Part shown: positions 53,697 to 63,649 of the stretch, one piece after another
How positions within the stretch are numbered: the first letter of the stretch is position 1
Layout: each line of letters starts with the position of its first letter
NCBI RefSeq assembly: GCF_000292345.1
Contig: NZ_ALOU01000042.1
Location: 1 to 64,000, forward strand
Length of the DNA stretch: 64,000 nt
Origin: Cupriavidus sp. BIS7
Lineage (GTDB): Bacteria; Pseudomonadota; Gammaproteobacteria; Burkholderiales; Burkholderiaceae
Reading direction: 5' to 3'
Position numbers and translations under genes: made by a program
Notes under the pieces: model-generated
The model's database searches: none
What the model was told of the DNA's origin: nothing
What the model saw: the letters and a program-made list of their open reading frames with translations, nothing else

Positions 53697-54515
53697 GTGA
53701 CCAAGATTGCAATGAGCGGCGCAGCCGGTCAGCTCGGCACCGTGCTGCGTGCCGCCCTGCCGGCGCGCGGATACCGGCTGCGCTCGGCAGGTGGCTCGAA
53801 GTTGCCGGTCCCGCTCTGCGACGACGAGGAGGTGATGCATGGCGACCTGCGCGACCCAGCCGTGGTTGACCGCCTCCTGCACGGTGTGGATGTCCTCATC
53901 CACATGGCTGGCACCAGCGTCGAGCGCCCGCTACCCGAGATCATCGAGAACAACCTGCGCGCGCTTTACGAAGTCTATGAGGGTGCGCGCCGCAACGGCG
54001 TGCGTCGCGTGGTGTTCGCGAGTTCCAACCATGCAATCGGCATGTATCCGGTGGACGCGCGGCTCGCTACCGACTGCGAGTTCCGCCCGGACGGCTTCTA
54101 TGGCCTGAGCAAGATGTGGGGCGAAGGGCTGGCACGCCTCTACTGGGACAAGCACGGCATCGAATCGGTCTGCATCCGCATCGGCAGTTGCGTGGCAAGG
54201 CCGGCGGAACCGCGCCACCTGGCCACATGGCTGGGTCACGAAGACCTGCTGCATCTGATCGAGCAGAGCATTACGGTGCCCGATCTCGGCTTCATGGTGG
54301 TGTGGGGCGTTTCCGCCAACACGCGCAGCTACTGGGATAACAGCGGCGCCGCGCGACTTGGTTACCGGCCGAATCAGAACGCCGAGGGCTATGCGGCGGA
54401 AATCCTTTCCAGGCCCGACCCGCTCGACGCCATCGCCCGTCAGTACCAGGGCGGCGGGTTTGCCAGCATCGATTTCACCCCGCCGGCGCAGCGCCTGGGC
54501 GGATCGGACCGCTGA
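53697..54515 (+). CDS. udh: Uronate dehydrogenase
   Basis: A 272-residue NAD-dependent short-chain/extended-type dehydrogenase that oxidises D-galacturonate or D-glucuronate to the aldarolactone. The dinucleotide motif GAAGQLG (8-14), Ser110 in FASSNHAIG and the Tyr135-x3-Lys139 pair of YGLSK are present, and VCIRIGSCVARP matches Udh. GTG 53697 starts at the first conserved residues, with GGAG 11 bases upstream. The frame opens earlier (53598), but that part overlaps the promoter sites. Confidence 0.88.
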   Translation: MTKIAMSGAAGQLGTVLRAALPARGYRLRSAGGSKLPVPLCDDEEVMHGDLRDPAVVDRLLHGVDVLIHMAGTSVERPLPEIIENNLRALYEVYEGARRNGVRRVVFASSNHAIGMYPVDARLATDCEFRPDGFYGLSKMWGEGLARLYWDKHGIESVCIRIGSCVARPAEPRHLATWLGHEDLLHLIEQSITVPDLGFMVVWGVSANTRSYWDNSGAARLGYRPNQNAEGYAAEILSRPDPLDAIARQYQGGGFASIDFTPPAQRLGGSDR

Positions 54516-54617
54516 AGGTCCCAACCCACGTGTGGTTTGGCGCTTCATGCGCACCACCTGCAACAACAGCAAGCGGCACTGCGAGTTGCCGCATTTCCAT
54601 AACAACATGGAGGAGAG

Positions 54618-55916
54618 ATGAAACGCATCAAGGGCATGCGCTGGTGGATGGTCAGCCTGGTAACGATGGGGCTGATCGTCAACTACCTGGCGCGCAATAC
54701 GTTGTCCGTGGCCGCCCCGACCATGATGTCGGAGTTGCATATTTCCACGCAGCAGTACTCCTACATCGTCGTGGCATGGCAGGTCTGCTACGCGATGATG
54801 CAGCCGATCGCCGGCCTGGTGCTGGATGCCGTCGGCACCAAGCTCGGTTTCGGCATCTTTGCGCTGGCGTGGTCGCTGGCGTGCGCCGCCGCCGCCCTTG
54901 CAACGGGTTGGCAAGGCATGGCGTTCTTCCGTGGCCTGCTCGGGCTCACGGAAGCGGCCGGCATCCCCGGCGGCGTGAAGGCAACGACTGAATGGTTTCC
55001 GGCCAAGGAACGTTCGGTCGCCATCGGCTGGTTCAATATCGGCTCGTCGATCGGTGCGCTGTGCGCCCCGCCGCTGGTCGTCTGGACGATCCTGCACGGC
55101 GGCTGGCAACTGTCGTTTGTCGTGGTCGGCGTGCTCGGTGTGGTCTGGACCGCGCTGTGGGCAATCTTCTACAAGCATCCGAAACAGCAGACGCGCCTGT
55201 CCGACGACGAGCGCCAGTACATCCTGGCTGGCCAGGAGGCGCTGCACAAGGACAGCAACGCGGCCAAGGCAAGCTGGCTGCAGATCATCCGCGGCCGCAA
55301 CTTCTGGTCGATTGCGATTCCGCGCTTCCTGTCCGAGCCCGCCTGGCAGACCTTCAACGCCTGGATCCCGCTGTACATGGCTACCGAACGCCATATGAAC
55401 ATCAAGGAGATCGCGATGTTCGCGTGGCTGCCGTTTCTGGCCGCCGATATCGGTTGCGTGCTGGGCGGCTACATGAGCCCCTGGTTCCACAAGCACCTGA
55501 AGGTGTCGCTGTTCACGTCGCGCAAGCTGGTCATGCTCGTAGGCTGCCTGTCGATGATCGGCCCGGCCTGTGTCGGATTGGTCGACAGCCCGTATGCGGC
55601 GATCGCGCTGCTGTGCGTTGGCGGCTTCGCTCACCAGACGCTGTCCGGCGCGCTCTACTCAATCACTTCCGATGTGTTCGGCAAGAATGAAGTGGCAACG
55701 GCCACGGGCCTGGCCGGCATGACCGGCTACCTGGGCGCCACGCTCTTCACGCTGCTGTTCGGCATTGCCGTGACACGTGTTGGCTACAGCCCTCTGTTTG
55801 TCGTATTGGCCGTGTTCGACCTGATCGCCGCCGCAGTCGTCTTCCTGATGGCGCGCGAGAAAGTCGCGAGCCCCACTTTGCCAGCGGACGTTCAAAACAC
55901 CGCGCTCGGCTCCTGA
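54618..55916 (+). CDS. MFS hexuronate/sugar-acid transporter
   Basis: The 432-residue carrier fits the ExuT/galactonate anion:cation symporter group: RWWMVSLVTMGLIVNYLARN helix 1, GLVLDAVGTKLGF loop, GLLGLTEAAGIPGGVKATTEW and WFNIGSSIGALCAPP. AGGAGAG precedes ATG 54618. Located between udh and a porin, it most likely imports galacturonate or short oligomers (inference from context). Confidence 0.9.
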   Translation: MKRIKGMRWWMVSLVTMGLIVNYLARNTLSVAAPTMMSELHISTQQYSYIVVAWQVCYAMMQPIAGLVLDAVGTKLGFGIFALAWSLACAAAALATGWQGMAFFRGLLGLTEAAGIPGGVKATTEWFPAKERSVAIGWFNIGSSIGALCAPPLVVWTILHGGWQLSFVVVGVLGVVWTALWAIFYKHPKQQTRLSDDERQYILAGQEALHKDSNAAKASWLQIIRGRNFWSIAIPRFLSEPAWQTFNAWIPLYMATERHMNIKEIAMFAWLPFLAADIGCVLGGYMSPWFHKHLKVSLFTSRKLVMLVGCLSMIGPACVGLVDSPYAAIALLCVGGFAHQTLSGALYSITSDVFGKNEVATATGLAGMTGYLGATLFTLLFGIAVTRVGYSPLFVVLAVFDLIAAAVVFLMAREKVASPTLPADVQNTALGS

Positions 55917-55945
55917 TTCACGAATAGCGCCCCCATTGACGCTGA

Positions 55946-55968
55946 CGCGCCGCCCATTCGGCGGCGCG
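55946..55968. other. Perfect GC-rich hairpin between carrier and porin
   Basis: CGCGCCGCC (55946-55954) pairs with GGCGGCGCG (55960-55968) around a CATTC loop. No T-run follows. It is 29 bases after the carrier stop and 77 before the porin, so it may partly separate the two transcripts. Confidence 0.5.
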
Positions 55969-56045
55969 CAGGGACCGTTCGCCCTTGCGCATGAGAAGCC
56001 CGGGCGGAATGAATATTTTTGGCTTACGAGTACGGGAAAGTAGAA

Positions 56046-57335
56046 ATGAAAAAATTATCACGTGGCCTTCCAAGGCTGGTGCCTTTGGCGGGTGTGATCC
56101 TGGTCTGCATGTCTCAGAATGCATTTGCAGACTTCACGCTTGGTGAGACGACGGTCGGCGGCATGCCGGTCGAGGCGCGGCTGTATGGCTTCATCAATGG
56201 CGAGATCGAGAACGTCAAGGCACTGGGCGGTGCAACACCCTACAACTCTCGCGGCCGCGTCACCGACGGCAACTCGCGCATCGGCTTTGCCGGCAGCATC
56301 GGCGTTACCCCGGATGTGAAGGGTATCTGGCAAATCGAGGCCAGCCTGAACAGCTTTGACCAGGGCGGTGTCAACGACCAGAACCAGCAGTTTTCGCTCA
56401 GTTCACGCAACACGTTTGTCGGTGTTCGCAGCGAGAAGTTCGGACAAGCGGTCATTGGCAACAACGACTCGGTGTACCGCAGCCTCGTGGGCTCCGGTGG
56501 TGCGCTGGGCGGCAACCTCGGCCTGACGGTCTACGGTCTCGACGTCTGGAACAACACGTCGGCGCAGATGACTGGCAATCCGAACAGCCTCTTCAGCCGT
56601 GGCGAAGCGCGATACAAGAACTCGGTGCACTACCTTTCGCCGGAGTGGAAGGGCCTGCAAGCCGGGGCATCGTACAGCTTTGACGAAGCGCAGACCAACA
56701 ACGTCAACCATGGCCGGTACTCCTTCGGCTTGAAGTACCACATTGGCGAGTTCGCTGTCGGCGCCGGCTACGACTATCAGAGCAATACCGGTGTGGACAC
56801 CGCCGCGCTGGCACAGGGGATGGGCTTCCGCACGACGTCCGTCAGTGGCCAGTCAACTTCGTTCGCGAAGATTCTGGCGACCTACAAGTTCCCCACCAAG
56901 ACTACCGTTGGTGCCGGCTATGAATATGGCAGCTACGGCTTCACGCAGTTCGTCCCTCCGTCGGGCGGAAACTTTGTTGCCAGCACGATCAACGGCAGCA
57001 TGAAGCAGGGCTCCGTAATGGTTTCGGTGGCACAGGAAATCACGCCGAAGATTGCCATCATGGCTTCCTACGGCAAGCTCGGCAACCTGAGCAACCCCAC
57101 GGTTGGCAATCCCGGTGATTACAGCGCACGTCAGTTCTCGATCGGTGCTACGTACAAGGTCAATGAGATCTTCATGCCCTACGTGTACTACACGAAGATC
57201 AGCAACAGCTCGGGGCAAAACGTGAACCTCGGGCAGGCACCACTGTTCAGCAACAACAGCGGCACAAGCAATGCATTCCTGGCGCCGGGCAACAGCCCGC
57301 AGGCCTTCGGCATTGGCCTGATCGCACGCTTCTGA
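56046..57335 (+). CDS. Outer-membrane porin of the pectin locus
   Basis: A 429-residue porin with a signal peptide (AGVILVCMSQNAFADF) and alternating beta strands, ending FGIGLIARF. It is longer than usual, with extra loops of Asn/Gly/Ser, and lacks the SxVTLYG start of the other two porins in the window. ATG 56046 has GGGAAAG upstream; the longer frame adds no signal features. Placement suggests passage of galacturonides. Confidence 0.88.
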   Translation: MKKLSRGLPRLVPLAGVILVCMSQNAFADFTLGETTVGGMPVEARLYGFINGEIENVKALGGATPYNSRGRVTDGNSRIGFAGSIGVTPDVKGIWQIEASLNSFDQGGVNDQNQQFSLSSRNTFVGVRSEKFGQAVIGNNDSVYRSLVGSGGALGGNLGLTVYGLDVWNNTSAQMTGNPNSLFSRGEARYKNSVHYLSPEWKGLQAGASYSFDEAQTNNVNHGRYSFGLKYHIGEFAVGAGYDYQSNTGVDTAALAQGMGFRTTSVSGQSTSFAKILATYKFPTKTTVGAGYEYGSYGFTQFVPPSGGNFVASTINGSMKQGSVMVSVAQEITPKIAIMASYGKLGNLSNPTVGNPGDYSARQFSIGATYKVNEIFMPYVYYTKISNSSGQNVNLGQAPLFSNNSGTSNAFLAPGNSPQAFGIGLIARF

Positions 57336-57479
57336 AGCCAACCAACAACGGAAATCCCGGAACAGATCTCGTCAGGCTGCGGCTGATCTATCGACGGCCG
57401 TTGTCCGATTCGGTCTGACCCAACCCATATCTCGGCAGCGCCCGCATACGTTGGTGGCGTTCCGTCCTGGAGAATAGAA

Positions 57480-59636
57480 ATGAAAGTACAAACAGGGGTG
57501 CTCGAAAGGTGCTTGAAAGGCCTGGGCCTTTCATTAGCCCTGGTTGCCGCCTCGGCAACGATGGTCGCCTGTGGCGGCGGCGGATCGGATTCCAACGCCG
57601 TATCAGTGCCCAATGGCCCCATTTTCCAGGTCGGCACCGCCGCGTATGACAGCAATCTGCCCCCCGAGCCGAGCCTCCCGTCCGACACCCAGGTTTGCGC
57701 CACGCTCGAGGCAAGCAACAACCTGGTGAGCCGTCCGGATGGTTCGCTTCCCCCGGAGGCAGACCCTTCCGCCAAGCCGGTCGCAACCGCTACGGCGAAC
57801 CCCGATCAGGCCCGCATCCAGGCCGCACTGGACGCCTGCGGCGCCTCGGTAGACGCAGAAGTCGGGGCGACCATTGCATCGGCCGACGCATCGGCGACTG
57901 CTGCACAGAAGGCGGCCAACGTTCCGAACGTCAATATCGCCGGCGTTTCCGGGGAAGAACTGGCCAAGCCGCAGTACAAGGCCAGCAAGTTCGCTGTGCG
58001 ACTGGTGGTCAACAGCACCGGGCTTGGGAACGGCTTCATCACCGGCCCGCTTGTCCTGCCGTCCGGCGTGACGCTGTGGATCGACAAGGGCGTCACGCTT
58101 TATGCCACACGCGATGTCATGGCCTATTCGCCGAACAAGGCCGGGCCATATTGTGGAAATACCATGGTGCCGAACGGCTCGACGCTCAAGGCCGGCAGCT
58201 CCTCGAACTGCGCGGCACTGATCACCGGTACCAATGTGGTGAACTCGGGCGTGGTAGGGGATGGCCGTATCGATAGCCGAGCCTATGCGGAACTGGTCTC
58301 GCACGACGTAAAGTATCCATTGATGCGGGTCGACATGACGTGCTCGAACACCTATGCGTCGTATAACCAGGCGACCGAAGCGCAGGCCGCAGACGGCACG
58401 CCTTGCGACAACGGCGGCACCGTGGTCGATTCGAAATCGGGTGCGCGAAACATGACGTGGTGGGATCTTGCCTGGCTTGGAAACATGGTGCAGAACGGCG
58501 CCACCGGCACGGCCTCGCAGTCGAACTTCCGCATGATGGTGTTCAACTACGCCAAGAACCTGACGCTGTACCGAATCACGCTGAACAACAGCGCGAACTT
58601 CCACGTGGTTCCCAGTGGCGTCGACGGCATGACTGTCTGGGGCGTGAAGGTACAGACCCCGAGCCTGGCGGCGTTTGCGAACCCGGCTGGCAACGGAAAC
58701 CCGCTCTACACGGGCCAAACCTTCAACGCGACCAACGTCAAGAATACCGACGCGTTTGATCCGGGCTCTTCATCCAAGGCTATCTCGGGCAAGCTGTCTA
58801 CCGGCAGCACCACGACTTCCGCTGGTTCGATCTCCTTTGATGGCTATCTGAAGAACTTCGTGTTTGCCTACAACTACGTGAGCACGGGAGATGACGATAT
58901 TGCATTCAAGGGCAGCAACAATCCAACGCCCGCCGGTTCCGGTCTGTTTGCAGTCGATGGTAACCGCGATGTTCGCTCCGATCGCAAGTGGGGCATGATC
59001 GTTGCCCATAACCATATCTACTGGGGCCACGGCATTTCGGTCGGCAGCGAGACCAATGCCGGTGTGACGAACGTGCAGGTCTATGACAATGCCTTCGATG
59101 GTTCCGAGGAAGGGTTGCGCATCAAGACGGACTACGCACGTGGCGGCGAGGTCAGCAACATCAACTACACGAACATCTGCATCCGCAATGTCTCGATGAA
59201 CGCCCTTCTGTTCACGCCGTACTACAGCACCAAGGCGGTGCCGGTGTCGGGCGGCGTTGCGACTCCGCTTTACCCGAACTTCCATGACATCACCTTGAAC
59301 AACGTGAAGATCATGGGTAGTGCAGGCGTGACCCTGCAGGGTTTCGCGGCAAACACTGGCGGCTATGGCGAACCTGGCCACCCGCTGACCATGTCGCTGA
59401 CCAACGTGGTAACGGATACGCCGAATGGCATCACGCTCACGTCGTCAGATGCCAATCTGACGATCCGCGGTGTGAACCTGCCGATCTTCCCGTCCCCCGC
59501 CAACAACGTGGTGGTGAACGGTACGGCAACCCAGGCCGTCGACCTCAATAACGCGGTGGATTGCAGCCAGGCTTTCGTGGATTTCCCGGCGATCGGGCAG
59601 TCCAACCTGTTTGGCTCTACCTGGGCTTCGCAGTAA
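57480..59636 (+). CDS. GH28 polygalacturonase lipoprotein, copy 1
   Basis: A 718-residue glycoside hydrolase family 28 enzyme cleaving alpha-1,4-galacturonan. All four GH28 motifs are present: NTD (422-424), the aspartate cluster GDDD (470-473), GHG (516-518) and RIK (547-549). The N-terminus is a lipoprotein signal with Cys31 followed by GGGGSDS, so the enzyme is likely anchored at the outer membrane or surface. Residues about 35-150 form a low-complexity Ala-rich linker. GGAGA lies before ATG 57480. Confidence 0.92.
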   Translation: MKVQTGVLERCLKGLGLSLALVAASATMVACGGGGSDSNAVSVPNGPIFQVGTAAYDSNLPPEPSLPSDTQVCATLEASNNLVSRPDGSLPPEADPSAKPVATATANPDQARIQAALDACGASVDAEVGATIASADASATAAQKAANVPNVNIAGVSGEELAKPQYKASKFAVRLVVNSTGLGNGFITGPLVLPSGVTLWIDKGVTLYATRDVMAYSPNKAGPYCGNTMVPNGSTLKAGSSSNCAALITGTNVVNSGVVGDGRIDSRAYAELVSHDVKYPLMRVDMTCSNTYASYNQATEAQAADGTPCDNGGTVVDSKSGARNMTWWDLAWLGNMVQNGATGTASQSNFRMMVFNYAKNLTLYRITLNNSANFHVVPSGVDGMTVWGVKVQTPSLAAFANPAGNGNPLYTGQTFNATNVKNTDAFDPGSSSKAISGKLSTGSTTTSAGSISFDGYLKNFVFAYNYVSTGDDDIAFKGSNNPTPAGSGLFAVDGNRDVRSDRKWGMIVAHNHIYWGHGISVGSETNAGVTNVQVYDNAFDGSEEGLRIKTDYARGGEVSNINYTNICIRNVSMNALLFTPYYSTKAVPVSGGVATPLYPNFHDITLNNVKIMGSAGVTLQGFAANTGGYGEPGHPLTMSLTNVVTDTPNGITLTSSDANLTIRGVNLPIFPSPANNVVVNGTATQAVDLNNAVDCSQAFVDFPAIGQSNLFGSTWASQ

Positions 59637-59652
59637 ATCAGGCGATGGAGGG

Positions 59653-59679
59653 GTTCCCGTGGGCATGCCCTTCGGGAAC
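59653..59679 (+). terminator. Nested hairpin after GH28 copy 1
   Basis: GTTCCCG (59653-59659) pairs with CGGGAAC (59673-59679); the loop itself contains the palindrome GGGCATGCCC. It starts 17 bases after the stop. A short pyrimidine tail TTCTCCT follows. Confidence 0.5.
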
Positions 59680-59909
59680 TTCTCCTGCACTGAATCTGAA
59701 TCTCACGCAATCAGAGTTGAGTCGGCGGACCGGCATCTGCCCGGCCTGAAAGAGCGGACAACACGATCTTCAATCGGCCCCACCGCCTGACTCAGCGTAC
59801 ACATTCGACGCAGGCATACCGCGTGCGGCCGAGCCAGGCCCTGCCCTGAAGCGAGCCTGCGAGCGGTCAAATCATTTCTAACAACACAGCAGGTCGAGGA
59901 GACTTTTCC

Positions 59910-61673
59910 ATGCAACATTCATCTGTTGCCAGGATCGGGCGCGCCAATATTCGGCTGATCGCTATTGCCACGAGCCTGACGTTGGGCGCTTGTGGTGGTG
60001 GCGCCGATAGCGGCAACACGAGCGCCACGCTCGCGTCGCCGCCAGTGGCTGCCAATCCTGGTCCAAGCTCAAGTCCGAGCTCAAACTCGTTGTGGCCCGC
60101 CGCCGCGCTTTCCGATCCGGCCGTGCAGGGCAAGGAGCCTTCCCTTCCGAGTACGGTCTGTGCAACGCTGAGCGCGACGCTGACCAGGAACAGTGGTGGC
60201 CTGCTCGACGCCGCGGTAGATGCGCCGCCGGCGAGCTCGCAGCCGGACACTGCTCGGATCCAGGCCGCCATCACGGCCTGCCCCGCCGGGCAGGCCGTCA
60301 AGTTGGTCACCGGCAGCCACGGGGAGAATGCGTTCCTGTCCGGCCCGATCACACTTTCGGGCGCGGTCACGCTATGGGTCGACAGCGGCGTCACGCTCTT
60401 TGGCTCGCGCAGCCCGACTGACTATCAGATTTCCGGCAAGAACACCTGCGGCGGGACAGCAAGCAGCGACAATGGCTGCAACGCCTTGATCACGACCACG
60501 CCGAACAATAACGGCGTGGTTGGCGATGGCGTCATTGATGGACGTGGCGGCGCGGTATTGACCTCCGGCCCGTACGCCAACAAGCTGACCTGGTGGGATG
60601 TGGGTGCCCTGACCAAGACCATGAATGGGGTCAGCCAGAACAATCCGCGGCTGATTCAGGTGAACAACGGAAGCAACTTCAGCCTGTACCGCATCACGCT
60701 GCAGAATTCGCCGAAGTTCCACGTGGTCACAAGCGGCGTCAATGGCATCACGGTATGGGGCACCAAGCTGCTCTCTCCTTCGCTTGAGTATTCGGTCGCT
60801 GGCTACAAGTGCGCGCCGAACACCATGCCGGTGGTCTCGGGCACGGCAAATACCACCACGCCAAGTACCTGCTTCACCCCCGCCACCATCAAGAACACTG
60901 ATGGCATCGACCCTGGCCAGTCGCAGAACGTGTTGATCGCATTCAACCATATCAACAACGGTGATGACGGCATCGCCATCAAGTCGCACAGCAGCACGAC
61001 CGGGCCGGTCGCGAACGTGCAGATCCTGCATAACCGCTTCTATTTCAGCCATGGCATGTCCCTTGGCAGTGAAACGGACAGTGGCATGAATGGCATCACG
61101 ATCCGCGATCTGACCATCGACGGCTTCGACATGAACGCCACCAGCGGATTCCGCATCAAGACCGATGACAGCCGCGGCGGCGAAGTGAAGAACGTCACGG
61201 TGGATGGAATGTGCGCGCGCCGCGTTCAGCAACCGATCGCGGTAGACCCTTACTACGGGGATGCGTCGGGTTCGGCTAACGCGCTCTATCCGAATATCCA
61301 CGACATCACGATCAGGAACTTCCGCTACACCGACGTACCCGGCTCGATCTATGACGGTGCCAGTGCATTGCTGCTGTTCCGTGGCTACCAGTCGCAATCT
61401 CAATTCAACTACCTCTACAACATCACTCTGGACAACGTGGTGTTCGACTCGCTGCCGGGCTGGGTAACCACAAGCCTTCCCTACCCAATCCCTTCCTATG
61501 CAGAGCTGACGATGGGGCCAGGCCCGGTTTCTTTCGCCAGCGTACTACTTGCTGCAAAGAACATGAACCACGTCAGCGTTTTCGACAACAGGGCCACGTC
61601 GCCGGCGGCCTATGACTGCAGCAGTGCGTTTGTCGACTTCCCTGCGACGAACGCGCCCATGTCAGTCCACTAA
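59910..61673 (+). CDS. GH28 polygalacturonase lipoprotein, copy 2
   Basis: A 587-residue GH28 enzyme, the second in tandem. Motifs: NTD (329-331), GDD (351-353) and RIK (415-417). The histidine motif reads SHG (380-382) instead of GHG, with the catalytic-region His381 kept. Lipobox LGAC with Cys28 then GGGADSG. GAGGAGA precedes ATG 59910. Linker is shorter than in copy 1. Together the two probably differ in endo/exo mode or in substrate decoration. Confidence 0.9.
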   Translation: MQHSSVARIGRANIRLIAIATSLTLGACGGGADSGNTSATLASPPVAANPGPSSSPSSNSLWPAAALSDPAVQGKEPSLPSTVCATLSATLTRNSGGLLDAAVDAPPASSQPDTARIQAAITACPAGQAVKLVTGSHGENAFLSGPITLSGAVTLWVDSGVTLFGSRSPTDYQISGKNTCGGTASSDNGCNALITTTPNNNGVVGDGVIDGRGGAVLTSGPYANKLTWWDVGALTKTMNGVSQNNPRLIQVNNGSNFSLYRITLQNSPKFHVVTSGVNGITVWGTKLLSPSLEYSVAGYKCAPNTMPVVSGTANTTTPSTCFTPATIKNTDGIDPGQSQNVLIAFNHINNGDDGIAIKSHSSTTGPVANVQILHNRFYFSHGMSLGSETDSGMNGITIRDLTIDGFDMNATSGFRIKTDDSRGGEVKNVTVDGMCARRVQQPIAVDPYYGDASGSANALYPNIHDITIRNFRYTDVPGSIYDGASALLLFRGYQSQSQFNYLYNITLDNVVFDSLPGWVTTSLPYPIPSYAELTMGPGPVSFASVLLAAKNMNHVSVFDNRATSPAAYDCSSAFVDFPATNAPMSVH

Positions 61674-61705
61674 AAACAGATTCACTGCATCTGAAGGAGA
61701 GAATA

Positions 61706-63649
61706 ATGAGAGGCATACTTAGGAGTGTCGCGGCCGTTGCGATGATGCCGGTGCTGCTGTCCGCCTGCGGCGGAGGCGGCGATGGCAATTCGGCATCTGC
61801 CGGCACTGCCACAATGAACATCGCGGAGTCGGTCAACACCGGCACCGCTACCGTCGGAGACCGTGTCACATGGACCATCACTGCCCTCAATTCCGGCAGT
61901 GGGCCGACCACAAGCGCCACCACGCTGCTGGCCAACTTGCCGGGCAACGTGAGCGGCATTTCGGTGATACCGACAGGCGCTACCTGCGGTGACCCGGTAA
62001 GTACGCTGACCTGTACAGTTCCCGCCGGCCTCCAGCCCGGAAGCGGTGCATCAGTGATCGTCTCTGCGACAGTCAACGCGGCAGGCAGCCTGGTTAGCTC
62101 GGTCAAGGGCCTGGGTGCTGGTGCCACGGGTTGCGCCTCCACGGCAGATTGCAGCACGACGACCACGGCGAGCGCTCTTCCGGTGCCTCCCAATGTCAGC
62201 GTGACCGCAAGCGTGAGTACCACTTCCACCGCTGTTGGCGGCGCGGTCAAGTGGACCATCAACGTCGCCAATACGGGCGGCGTAACGACGGCACCGATCA
62301 CGCTGACGGATACGTTGCCAGCTTCCGGTATCGGTACCGTCACGGTCACGCCGACCGGGGTCACCTGTAACCCGGTATCCGGCAACACACTGACTTGCAC
62401 GATTCCCGCCGGCCTGGCTGCAACCAACGGCACTGCCAGCGTTGCTATCTCGACGTCGGCGACTGCGGCTGGCAGCCTTGTCAACACGGTAGTTCCAGGT
62501 ACTGGCGCCGCTTGCACTTCGTCGGCTAACTGCACCACCACGACCGCGGTCGCATCCGTTGCCGCTCCGAATGTTCAGGTGTCCAACAGCGTCAACGAAG
62601 CCACTGGCTTTAACGGCGACGCGATCACCTGGACCATCAGTGCGCCCAATAGCGGCAGCGGTCCGACCACGGCACCGATCACCTTGACGGATACCCTGCC
62701 TGCGTCCGGCATTGGCTCTGTCTCGGTCACGCCGACCGGGGCTACCTGCCTTCCGGTATCCGGCAATACACTGACTTGTACAATTCCTGCCGGACTGGCC
62801 GCGGGCGCCGCCGCCAGTGTTGTCGTTTCCACGACGGCCACCGGGGCCGGCAGCCTGGTCAATACGGTCGCTCCAAGCACAGGTGCCACGTGCACTTCAT
62901 CGCCTGGCTGCACCGCCACGACCACCGTCAGTGCCGCACGAGCACAGGTTGCGGGTTCCTGCGGGGTGATGATCGACATCGCGACCCTGAACAGCAGCTT
63001 CGGGGGCACGTCCGGCTCGATGGTCACGCTGGGGTCCCTTGGTACAACTTCCAGTGCCGGGCCCAATACGTCGACGTATCTTGCAGGGCTGAGTACAACT
63101 GGCGATGCGGCGGCTTTTGAAAGCTGGCCGGGAACGACGCCGGGCCCGAGCAGCGGGACGATGGTGACGGCTACTTCCGGGCAGTTCATCTGCGCAAGCC
63201 AGAATGGCTCAGCCACGACCGGCTCCAGCTCATCCGTCAAGTACACGTCGGACTTGACGAGCGGTACTGCCCCCGCTGTCAGCCTCGCAGGAAACATCCA
63301 GATCGCCAAGCAAGTCGGTAATCCTGGCATTGTGGAGTTCAACCTGCCGAGCCTTCACGACTTCAGCTTCGAGTTCTTCCGTGCCGGATCGAATGGCTAC
63401 TCGCTGGACTACACCACCGATGGCAGCACGTGGCACAACATCGTGAACACTCCCGGCACCCGCAGCGCGTGTGCCAGCAACACATGTGATGAAACGAATC
63501 TTCTGACAACCGCCCCAACCGGAGGGACAACGGGAACGACCGGCGTCTATACGGCCACAACACCCATCACCGTACCGCTGGTGCTGCGCCTTTCAAACAT
63601 CAACACCAGCGGCACGATGGTGATTCAAAAGTTGATGATCAAGCCCTGA
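61706..63649 (+). CDS. Surface lipoprotein with three DUF11-like repeats
   Basis: A 647-residue lipoprotein (lipobox LSAC, Cys21, then GGGGDG). Three repeats of about 120 residues follow, each with a W-T/K-I start, a TLPASGI-type turn, a cysteine pair and a CTIPAGLA-like strand; repeats 2 and 3 are closest, also in DNA (compare 62283 on with 62665 on). The C-terminal 230 residues (from VAGSCGVMIDIATLN) form a different Gly/Ser/Thr-rich domain with several Cys that I do not recognise. Thirty-two bases after GH28 copy 2, with AAGGAGAG upstream. May bind pectin or display the enzymes. Confidence 0.8.
   Translation: MRGILRSVAAVAMMPVLLSACGGGGDGNSASAGTATMNIAESVNTGTATVGDRVTWTITALNSGSGPTTSATTLLANLPGNVSGISVIPTGATCGDPVSTLTCTVPAGLQPGSGASVIVSATVNAAGSLVSSVKGLGAGATGCASTADCSTTTTASALPVPPNVSVTASVSTTSTAVGGAVKWTINVANTGGVTTAPITLTDTLPASGIGTVTVTPTGVTCNPVSGNTLTCTIPAGLAATNGTASVAISTSATAAGSLVNTVVPGTGAACTSSANCTTTTAVASVAAPNVQVSNSVNEATGFNGDAITWTISAPNSGSGPTTAPITLTDTLPASGIGSVSVTPTGATCLPVSGNTLTCTIPAGLAAGAAASVVVSTTATGAGSLVNTVAPSTGATCTSSPGCTATTTVSAARAQVAGSCGVMIDIATLNSSFGGTSGSMVTLGSLGTTSSAGPNTSTYLAGLSTTGDAAAFESWPGTTPGPSSGTMVTATSGQFICASQNGSATTGSSSSVKYTSDLTSGTAPAVSLAGNIQIAKQVGNPGIVEFNLPSLHDFSFEFFRAGSNGYSLDYTTDGSTWHNIVNTPGTRSACASNTCDETNLLTTAPTGGTTGTTGVYTATTPITVPLVLRLSNINTSGTMVIQKLMIKP

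Noticed and set aside
53931..55634. 567-residue minus-strand frame across udh and the MFS gene
   Set aside because: It covers two well-supported plus-strand genes and has no domain or credible start.
62575..63342. Minus-strand Val/Pro-rich frame opposite the DUF11 lipoprotein
   Set aside because: Repetitive because the sense gene is repetitive; no ribosome-binding site.
61706..63649. DUF11 repeats considered as a CRISPR-like or satellite array
   Set aside because: The repeat period is about 360 bases, in frame, diverged and protein-coding; no spacer pattern exists.
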